In this document: one piece after another, positions 8,604 through 14,791 of the stretch
Layout of the letters: the number at the start of each line of letters is the position of its first letter
How positions within the stretch are numbered: the first letter of the stretch is position 1
Assembly: GCA_030705945.1 (NCBI GenBank)
Contig: JAUZPS010000056.1
Location: 1 to 14,791, forward strand
DNA length: 14,791 bases
Source: Bacillota bacterium
Lineage (GTDB): Bacteria; Bacillota; Clostridia; Acetivibrionales; DSM-2933
Direction of reading: 5' to 3'
Position numbers and translations under genes: made by a program
The notes under the pieces: model-generated
Seen by the model: the letters and a program-made list of their open reading frames with translations, nothing else
Database searches by the model: none
What the model was told of the DNA's origin: nothing

Positions 8604-11600
8604 AAAATATAAATTCTGTCTCTGCAAAAGCGGTAGCTTCGCTACTGACAATAACCTCGATGCCCATTTCGATATCTCCCAGCTTCACATCCATGTCAAC
8701 TGATATGCTCCGAAGGACACTGATATAATCATCCGCCATACTGTTCATCCTTTCTTTTTTAAACAGACTTGAGCAATATTCCAAGGTAAACATAATATTA
8801 CCGCCAGTTTCAACCGCTTCCATCGATATGTCAAACTTTGACGCGATATTTTCAATTTCATATGGAATAAACCGCAGTCCCTCTATTTCAAGCTGAGGGG
8901 CATCCTGGTCCTGCATAACGAATAGGGTGTCAAAAAGAGTATTCCTGCTGGAGCTTCTTTCAACGCCGAGCTTCTCTATCAATACCTCAAGCTGGTAGTC
9001 CTGATTTTCATATGCTTCTATCGCGTTTTCCCTCACTTCCATAAGGAATTCCCTGAAGGTCTTTTTATATGAAGGAAAATTTCTTAACGGAAGAGTATTC
9101 ACAAACATGCCTACAATATTCTCCAGATCAGGGTGCATCCTGCCTTCGACAGGAGACCCGACTATTATATCCCCCTGTGTAGTATATCTTGACAGCAGGA
9201 CATTATAGGCAGCCATCAACAGCATGTACATGGTAGTCCCAGTCTCCGCCGCTATCTTATTCAGGGTGCTGCACAGCTCATTTCCCGTCTCAAACCTTAC
9301 CCTGCCACCTTCAAAGCTTTGTACACGAGGCCTCGGGTAGTCTGTAGGCATATCAAGTACAGGCAGTTCCCCGGCAAGCTTGTTCAGCCAATATTCCTCC
9401 TGCTTCTTCATGGCCGGTGAAGCGAGCAGCCTATTCTGCCACATTGAAAAATCCACATACCTGAGCTTAAGTTCAGGTAAGCCTTTCCCATTATAAAGGT
9501 CCATAAACTCTTTTATCAAAATACCTGTCGACGTACCATCCGACACGATATGGTGCATGTCAAACATCATTATGTGGCTGTTGTCCCCCACCTTCACAAG
9601 CTTAATCCTTAATAAGGGCGGCTTGCTTAAATCGAAGGGAGCTATGAAATCGCTGATTATACCTTCAATTTTTTTCAGCGAAGCCTCCATACGGCTGATT
9701 TCAACCTGCGCGTGCCTGTGGATTCTCTGCACAGGCACCCCATTTACAAGCTCGAATGATGTCCTGAGTATTTCATGCCTGTCTACAAGACCCCTAAACG
9801 CGTTTTCAAGCCTTGTAAAGTCCAAGCTCCCCTCAATCCGGGCAATGTATGGAAGATTATAGCTTTTGCCTGCGTTTTCAAATTCATTCAAAATGTAAAG
9901 CCTTGTCTGGGCAGATGACAGGGGATAATATTCCCTATCTTCAACACGCTCTATTTCTGTGAAGTCAACCATCTCAGCCTTCAAAATATAGCCTGCCTGA
10001 TCCCTTACTTTTGTAAGCCTGAAAAACTCCCGCAACGGCACCTCTGCGCCCAACTGCTTGCGTATCCTTGAAGCAAGAGCTGTAACCTTTAAAGAGTGTC
10101 CCCCAATCTCAAAGAAGTCATCTGTTGTCCCAATCCTGTCAAGCCCGAGTACCTCCTGCCATATATCACAAAGCACTCTTTCCATATCGTTTTCGGGTTG
10201 AGTATACCTGCTCCCCGTTATAACATCCTGAGCAGGCTCCGGAAGCGCTTTTCTGTCCATCTTTCCGTTGGAGGTAAGCGGCAATTTTTCAAGCCGTATA
10301 AAATAGGCTGGAATCATGTAGTCGGGCAGTTCTCCCGCAAGGTATTCCCTCAGATTGGCTCCGGTCAATTCATGGTCGGAAACCAGATAGGCGCATAGAT
10401 ATTTGCTGCCGCTTGAATCTGTCCTGTCAACTACGACAGCCTCCTTAATTTCCGTATGCTTCAACAATTGGCTCTCAATCTCTCCGAGTTCAACCCTGTA
10501 GCCTCTTATTTTTACCTGGTGGTCTTTCCTTCCAAGAAACTCAATATTCCCATCTGGCAGCAGTCTGCCCAAGTCTCCCGTTTTATACATCCTTCCGCCT
10601 TCAGCATTAAAAAACCTGTCTTCCACAAAGGATGCATTTGTTTTCTCCTCGTCATTGGAGTAGCCCCTCGCGACTCCAACCCCTCCGATAAACAGCTCTC
10701 CCGCAACTCCATACGGCACAATATTCCTTTCATCATCAAGAATATAGAAGAAGTTGTTATCTATAGGCTTACCGTAAGGAATACTTGTCTGGAATTCGTT
10801 GACCTCATTTACCGGATAGTATACGGACCACACAGTACCTTCGGTTGCCCCCCCCAAGCTTATTACCCTGGCATTCGGAAAATACTTGCCTATTCTTTCA
10901 GGTAATTTTACTGGAATCCAGTCTCCGCTCAAGAACACCAGCCTTAAATCCTTCTGTAAGCAGCCAGTGTTTCCGTCCTCCAGCATATCGGTAACATATT
11001 TCATTGTAGAAGGAACTGAATCCCAGAAGGTAATCCTCTCATCCTTCAGCAGCCTTCTCAATTCCTCCGGATTCTGCACCTGTCCCTTCCCGGCGATCAC
11101 AACCCTTCCGCCAGAAGCAAGTATTCCGAAAATGTCATATACCGACAGGTCAAAGCACATAGACGTCAGGAACAGCAAGGCATCCTTTCCGCCCACGTCA
11201 AACTCCCTGTTGACCCAACTTATCAGGTTTACCGCAGAATGATGCTCTATCATTACCCCCTTGGGCAGGCCCGTGGAGCCGGAGGTATAAATTATATAGG
11301 CCAGTTCCCCTGAGTCCTTTTCAATATTTAAATTTGCCCGGGAGTATTTTTCCATGGCGTGGTAATCTATTACAACCATATTGCCGATTGCTGGGGAATA
11401 ATCCATGTCTGCCGCTATCGCCGACACGCGCGAATTGGAGGCTATATACTCCTGCCTTGACCTGGGATATTCAGGGTCTATCGGAACATACGCTGCTCCT
11501 GCCTTCAAAATCCCAAGCATTGCAATTATCATTTCAAAACCCCGATGGGCTATTAGACCTACATTGTCACCACACGCTACACCCCTGTCAATTAACAGCC

Positions 11601-14600
11601 CCGCAAACTGGTTTGACCTTTCGTTCAGCTCCCTGTAGGTCAGTTTCCTGTTTTCAAATACCAGAGCCGTACTTTCAGGCGTCCTTTCGACCTGCTCCTC
11701 GAACAGCTTGTGTATGGTCTTATGACTGGGGTACTGGACATGGGTATTGTTAAAATCAAAAATAATACGTCTTTTTTCCTCTTCGGTTATAAAAGCTTCA
11801 ATTTCAAGATCATCGCTGCCGTCAAAGGCATACTCCTCCAGTATCCTTTTATATAGATTAAAGGCAGTCTCTATATCATTATCATAAAAGTAATTCGGCG
11901 AATACTTGATCTGTATACCGAAGTTATCAAGAGTTTTTGACACCTCAAGGTCAAACAGTGTGTTTGTCATTTCGTTTGATTCCATTTGCAGGCTGTCCCC
12001 CGCAGCACTTATACTGCCTACCGCCCTGGAATCCCTCAAAACATGGAAGTCGGTAAAATTGAACAAGGTGTCAAACACAGGGTTTCCGGCATTCATGCTA
12101 GTTTCGCCGACTATTCCGGCTATATCCGCCAGAAACAATTCATGAGCTTTAGAACTTGCTATGTAGTCTCTTACACTTTTTAACAGCCCTGATTTACTTA
12201 CCTTGCAATCAGTTTTGATTCTGATGGGTATAGTGTTCAGGAAGCAGCCCAGAACCTTTTCGCTATCCTCAATCGCAGGCCTGTCATGTGTGACGACCCC
12301 CGTTACAATATCCTTTTCCGTAGTTATTATACTGAGTAAATATATATGCGCGCATAAGCATATTTCCTTAAGGCTGCAGCCCCACAGCTTCGCTTTTTTG
12401 CTCAATTCAAGCAAAAGCTCCTGGCCAAGGCTTCCTCGATAAATTTTGCTACCTCTGGCGTTATTAATTTTTTTATTTGAAATGTTAAAGGGCAGCTTAT
12501 TCCTGTTAAAGCCCTCCAGGGTATTCTTCCAATAATCCCGGCTCACGTCTGATATCCCTCTGCTCAGGTTAATGGCCACATAATCCCTGTAGCTGCTTTT
12601 AGTCCCCTGCGGCTCGTATCTTTTCCCTTCTTCCAGTAAATGGTATGCATCCAGTAGCTCGCTGACAAATACCGCCACGCTCCAGCCGTCCAGGATAGCA
12701 TGCTGGCAGCAAAAAACAATATTGTAACTACTGCTGTCCAGCTTGAAAACTCTTATCCTCCATAATAAATCATTATCAAATCTGAACTTCTTCAGCAGGT
12801 CATTCTTCAGATAATCCCTAATATGAGTTTCCTGCTCACAGGGTTTAAATTCCGAAATGTCTTCCAGAACCACCTCCGGCAGCATATCCCTGCGGACTAT
12901 CTGGATAGGGCGGTTGAAACGCTCCATGTCAAAGGTTATCCTTAATATTGCATGCCTTTTTGAAAGCAGCGCAAGAGAGTCTCTGAAGGTATCAATACTG
13001 AAATTCTCAAATTTCGCATGATATACAAACTGGTCATGATATATCGGCTCTTCGGGCTTTAATTCCGAATAGAAAACCATCCCCTGCTGAATCTGGCTGA
13101 GTGGGTAAAAATCCTCGCATTCCTCTTCAAGCAAGGCCGCCTGCCTGTCATCCTCCATGATGCTTTTTTTAATATCATCGAGCATCGTCAGGCCGATTTT
13201 GAGGTTTTCTTCCGGGACAGCTTCCTCATTCGAAGCAATGAATTCAAACATCTGCTTAATCGTCTGGTTCACATAAAGATCCTTAATCTGAAAATTAGCT
13301 TTAAGAACTTTATTTACCCTGTTGATAAGGCTTATAGCCTTTATGGAATCTCCTCCCATGCTGAAGAAATTCTCGTTTATGCCTATTCTGTCAACGCCTA
13401 AAACCTCTCTCCATACTCCGGCAATAGCCTCCTCGGCTTCATTTCGCGGCGTTTCGTATTCCACGCCGGTGTCTATGCTTCCGGCAGTCTCCAGAAGCGC
13501 CTTCCTGTCTATCTTGCCATTGGCAGTAACAGGCATTTTCTCTATCCTTATAAAATACGAGGGGACCATATAATCAGGAAGGCTTTCCATAAGGTACGCC
13601 CTCAGTTCACCAACAGTTATATCATTATCTGAAACAAAATACGCGCAAAGATATTTGCCACCCTCGGCATTATCCCTGGCAATGACTGTGGTTTCCCTTA
13701 TCAGAGTGTGCTCCAGCATCCGGTTTTCGATTTCCCTCAATTCAATCCTGTGACCTCTTATTTTTACCTGATGGTCTATTCTCCCCATATATTCCAAATC
13801 GCCGTTTAAAAGCCGCCTTGCCATATCGCCCGATCTGTAAAGCTTCTCGCCCGGGTTATAAGGGTTTGCCGCAAATTTCTCCGCAGTCAATTCCGGCTTG
13901 TTTAAATATCCCCGTCCCAACCCGTCGCCCCCTATGCACAGTTCTCCAATAGCTCCTACGGGAAGCAGTCTCATCCCGCTGTCCATTACATATGCGGTCA
14001 TAGTGGGAATAGGTCCTCCTATACTGCTTGTGTTCCGGTCTATTTCATAGGTGGTAATCTCCTTGTACGTAACATGGACCGTAGTCTCGGTTATGCCGTA
14101 CATGTTAACCAGCTTCGTCCCAGGATACTTCGCCTTAAAATCCTTCAGCATAACGGGCTTTAAGGCATCACCTCCAAATATTGCGTATCTTATCGCAAGA
14201 CTGCTGTCAGGGTGCATCAATTCTTCAGCCGCTAGTTGATAAAATGCCGCAGGCGTTTGGTTTAATACGGTTACGCGCTCCTTCTTAAGAAGCCCGAGAA
14301 ACTCCATGGTATCCCTCGCCATTAACCTTGAGATAACCACCAATTTACCTCCGTATAGCAGAGCACCATACATTTCCCATACCGAAAAATCAAAGCAGTA
14401 GGAATGGAACATTGTCCAAACATCGTTTTCATTAAAATCAAACTGCATCCTGTCGTTGAACAGCAGCCTTACAACATTGCGGTGTTCTATCATTACTCCC
14501 TTGGGCTTCCCTGTCGTCCCTGAAGTATAGATTACATATGCCAGGTCAGACGGTCTGTTTACATTTTCAAGGTTGTTTTCAGTCTCGCCGTATGCCGCGG

Positions 14601-14791
14601 CGTCCTGCAAATCTATAATTGTACCTCCGAAATCAAGCTTATCTATAAGGCTCGACTGTGAGAGCAGCATGCAGGTACCGCTGTCCTCCAAAATGTATTT
14701 TATTCTTTCGTCCGGATAACCTGGGTCTATAGGCAAATACGCCCCTCCCGACTTCAATATCCCCAGTATTCCGACAACCATTTCAACCGAC
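8602..14791 (-). CDS. Non-ribosomal peptide synthetase, modules A-PCP / C-A-PCP / C (5' end outside window)
   Basis: Multimodular NRPS that activates amino acids as adenylates, loads them on phosphopantetheine carriers and condenses them. It is open at the high-coordinate edge: codons before the Met at 14781 (Ser-Val-Glu) stay in frame, so that Met is internal, and the first A domain lacks its N-terminus. Counting that Met as residue 1, the order is A (1-430), PCP (Ser479), C (about 553-998), A (about 1020-1510), PCP (Ser1563) and C (about 1611-2059), ending in TAG at 8604-8602. Core motifs are visible: YTSGTTGKPKG and YTSGSTGLPKG (A3), GGDSI and GGHSL (PCP), QHAILDG and HHIVSDG (C). The protein stops after a complete C domain, so its last acceptor module must lie on the next protein. 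It is tightly coupled to the downstream NRPS gene, 14 bases away. The NRPS assignment is certain; the product is unknown. Confidence 0.97.
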   Translation of the reverse strand, partial: SVEMVVGILGILKSGGAYLPIDPGYPDERIKYILEDSGTCMLLSQSSLIDKLDFGGTIIDLQDAAAYGETENNLENVNRPSDLAYVIYTSGTTGKPKGVMIEHRNVVRLLFNDRMQFDFNENDVWTMFHSYCFDFSVWEMYGALLYGGKLVVISRLMARDTMEFLGLLKKERVTVLNQTPAAFYQLAAEELMHPDSSLAIRYAIFGGDALKPVMLKDFKAKYPGTKLVNMYGITETTVHVTYKEITTYEIDRNTSSIGGPIPTMTAYVMDSGMRLLPVGAIGELCIGGDGLGRGYLNKPELTAEKFAANPYNPGEKLYRSGDMARRLLNGDLEYMGRIDHQVKIRGHRIELREIENRMLEHTLIRETTVIARDNAEGGKYLCAYFVSDNDITVGELRAYLMESLPDYMVPSYFIRIEKMPVTANGKIDRKALLETAGSIDTGVEYETPRNEAEEAIAGVWREVLGVDRIGINENFFSMGGDSIKAISLINRVNKVLKANFQIKDLYVNQTIKQMFEFIASNEEAVPEENLKIGLTMLDDIKKSIMEDDRQAALLEEECEDFYPLSQIQQGMVFYSELKPEEPIYHDQFVYHAKFENFSIDTFRDSLALLSKRHAILRITFDMERFNRPIQIVRRDMLPEVVLEDISEFKPCEQETHIRDYLKNDLLKKFRFDNDLLWRIRVFKLDSSSYNIVFCCQHAILDGWSVAVFVSELLDAYHLLEEGKRYEPQGTKSSYRDYVAINLSRGISDVSRDYWKNTLEGFNRNKLPFNISNKKINNARGSKIYRGSLGQELLLELSKKAKLWGCSLKEICLCAHIYLLSIITTEKDIVTGVVTHDRPAIEDSEKVLGCFLNTIPIRIKTDCKVSKSGLLKSVRDYIASSKAHELFLADIAGIVGETSMNAGNPVFDTLFNFTDFHVLRDSRAVGSISAAGDSLQMESNEMTNTLFDLEVSKTLDNFGIQIKYSPNYFYDNDIETAFNLYKRILEEYAFDGSDDLEIEAFITEEEKRRIIFDFNNTHVQYPSHKTIHKLFEEQVERTPESTALVFENRKLTYRELNERSNQFAGLLIDRGVACGDNVGLIAHRGFEMIIAMLGILKAGAAYVPIDPEYPRSRQEYIASNSRVSAIAADMDYSPAIGNMVVIDYHAMEKYSRANLNIEKDSGELAYIIYTSGSTGLPKGVMIEHHSAVNLISWVNREFDVGGKDALLFLTSMCFDLSVYDIFGILASGGRVVIAGKGQVQNPEELRRLLKDERITFWDSVPSTMKYVTDMLEDGNTGCLQKDLRLVFLSGDWIPVKLPERIGKYFPNARVISLGGATEGTVWSVYYPVNEVNEFQTSIPYGKPIDNNFFYILDDERNIVPYGVAGELFIGGVGVARGYSNDEEKTNASFVEDRFFNAEGGRMYKTGDLGRLLPDGNIEFLGRKDHQVKIRGYRVELGEIESQLLKHTEIKEAVVVDRTDSSGSKYLCAYLVSDHELTGANLREYLAGELPDYMIPAYFIRLEKLPLTSNGKMDRKALPEPAQDVITGSRYTQPENDMERVLCDIWQEVLGLDRIGTTDDFFEIGGHSLKVTALASRIRKQLGAEVPLREFFRLTKVRDQAGYILKAEMVDFTEIERVEDREYYPLSSAQTRLYILNEFENAGKSYNLPYIARIEGSLDFTRLENAFRGLVDRHEILRTSFELVNGVPVQRIHRHAQVEISRMEASLKKIEGIISDFIAPFDLSKPPLLRIKLVKVGDNSHIMMFDMHHIVSDGTSTGILIKEFMDLYNGKGLPELKLRYVDFSMWQNRLLASPAMKKQEEYWLNKLAGELPVLDMPTDYPRPRVQSFEGGRVRFETGNELCSTLNKIAAETGTTMYMLLMAAYNVLLSRYTTQGDIIVGSPVEGRMHPDLENIVGMFVNTLPLRNFPSYKKTFREFLMEVRENAIEAYENQDYQLEVLIEKLGVERSSSRNTLFDTLFVMQDQDAPQLEIEGLRFIPYEIENIASKFDISMEAVETGGNIMFTLEYCSSLFKKERMNSMADDYISVLRSISVDMDVKLGDIEMGIEVIVSSEATAFAETEFIF
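8640..9955 (-). other. C-terminal condensation domain C3, complete, L-donor type, split from its A domain
   Basis: All classical C motifs are visible: SSAQTRLYILNEF, RHEILRTSF, MHHIVSDGTS (9558-9529), YVDFSMW, GMFVNTLPLR, NQDYQLEVL and SRNTLFDTLF. The protein ends about 20 residues after the fold, with an acidic and aromatic tail (SSEATAFAETEFIF) in place of the usual LSEEEK C-A linker. Its natural acceptor is the Thr module at the start of the downstream gene. Confidence 0.92.
9975..10190 (-). other. Peptidyl carrier domain PCP2 (GGHSL type)
   Basis: The motif DDFFEIGGHSLKVTALASR has its modified Ser at codon 10095-10093. This GGHSL form is the normal carrier that passes its chain to an L-donor-type C domain, which follows here. 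Confidence 0.92.
10225..11725 (-). other. Adenylation domain A2 (upstream protein), substrate unassigned, Cys-like subfamily
   Basis: Complete from IHKLFEEQVERTP to NGKMDRKALPEP. It has YTSGSTGLPKG (A3), the unusual A5 form SLGGATEGTVW, YKTGDLG (A7) and KDHQVKIRGYRVELGEIE (A8). Pocket residues are D-L-Y (FDLSVYD), D (FWDSVP), F and S (VFLSGDW), L (SLGGATE), and V-W. This DLYDFSLVW string resembles the cysteine code DLYNLSLIWK but has Asp for Asn and Phe for Leu. The FDLSVYDIFG, SGDWIP and GGATE segments also occur in Cys-type domains. I would not assign a substrate firmly. Confidence 0.8.
11790..13125 (-). other. Condensation domain C2, with QHxxxDG in place of HHxxxDG
   Basis: Full-length C domain of about 445 residues. 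It opens with YPLSQIQQGMVF, closer to the TPxQxGMLFH opening of D-donor-type C domains than to the SxAQxRLYxL opening of L-donor types. The active-site motif reads QHAILDGWS (12705-12683). The second, catalytic His and the Asp are kept, while the first His is Gln (CAG). The later motif GCFLNTIPIR is normal. The D-donor type is a reading by eye, not a phylogeny. Confidence 0.85.
13230..13440 (-). other. Peptidyl carrier domain PCP1 (GGDSI type)
   Basis: The carrier motif NFFSMGGDSIKAI holds the phosphopantetheine Ser, codon 13347-13345. The Asp in GGDSI, rather than His in GGHSL, is the form usually found in carriers that precede an epimerase. Here a C domain follows directly and there is no E domain. 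Confidence 0.9.
13500..14791 (-). other. Adenylation domain A1 (upstream protein), predicted Thr; N-terminus outside window
   Basis: Starts within core motif A2 and runs to A10 (NGKIDRKAL). Pocket residues read by eye are D-F-W (FDFSVW), N (LNQTP), I and G (AIFGG), M (NMYGITE), and V-H (TTVHV), giving DFWNIGMVH plus the A10 Lys. This matches the published threonine code DFWNIGMVHK. One oddity: motif A8 reads RIELREIE instead of the usual RIELGEIE. Confidence 0.85.

Noticed and set aside
8585..8650. A frameshift that split one ordinary NRPS gene into two
   Set aside because: The upstream protein ends with a complete C domain and the downstream one repeats the C-lobe in degenerate form. One C domain cut in two would not give both. 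The downstream start also has its own ribosome binding site.
10512..10739. Minus-strand open frame 10512-10739 inside the A2 domain
   Set aside because: It is out of frame within the A7-A8 coding region of A2 and has no recognisable domain.
14779..14781. Met at 14781 as the start of the upstream protein
   Set aside because: It sits inside the A2/A3 region of an A domain (SVEMVVGILGILKSGG), and the frame stays open to the window edge. It is an internal Met.

Overview
The window is one continuous stretch of non-ribosomal peptide synthetase (NRPS) coding sequence, all read from the minus strand, so transcription runs from high to low coordinates. It holds two very large genes, both cut by the window edges and separated by 14 bases with a strong G-rich ribosome binding site. 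I see no RNA gene, CRISPR array, insertion sequence, terminator or non-coding stretch over 300 bases.

The upstream gene (14791 to 8602, 5' end outside) encodes A(Thr)-PCP, C-A(unassigned, Cys-like pocket)-PCP, then a complete C domain at its C-terminus. The downstream gene (8587 to 1, 3' end outside) starts with an unusual half condensation domain. This matches only the C-terminal lobe of a C domain and lacks the HHxxxDG active site. It continues A(Thr)-PCP, C-A(Lys)-PCP-E, C and the beginning of another A domain. The third module is therefore split between the two proteins, with C on the first and A-PCP on the second. Colinear reading gives a partial chain ...Thr - X - Thr - D-Lys - ..., by pocket residues read by eye. 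No thioesterase or release domain is in the window, so the assembly line continues beyond position 1, and it also starts before 14791.

The host is probably a low-to-moderate GC Firmicute, most likely of the Clostridia. Codon use is rich in ATA (Ile), AGG/AGA (Arg) and GAA, and the ribosome binding site is a G-rich Gram-positive type. This is an inference from style, not a species identification. Composition changes inside the downstream gene: the epimerase and last C domain (about 200-2950) are clearly more AT-rich than the modules before them. A 196-base near-perfect direct repeat (1-196 and 4531-4726) links the C-A junctions of two modules. Both point to module-level recombination.

The most interesting point is the inter-protein junction: a complete C domain with a short acidic/aromatic tail faces a catalytically empty C-lobe across a 14-base gap. 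It may be a docking device of a type that is little described.
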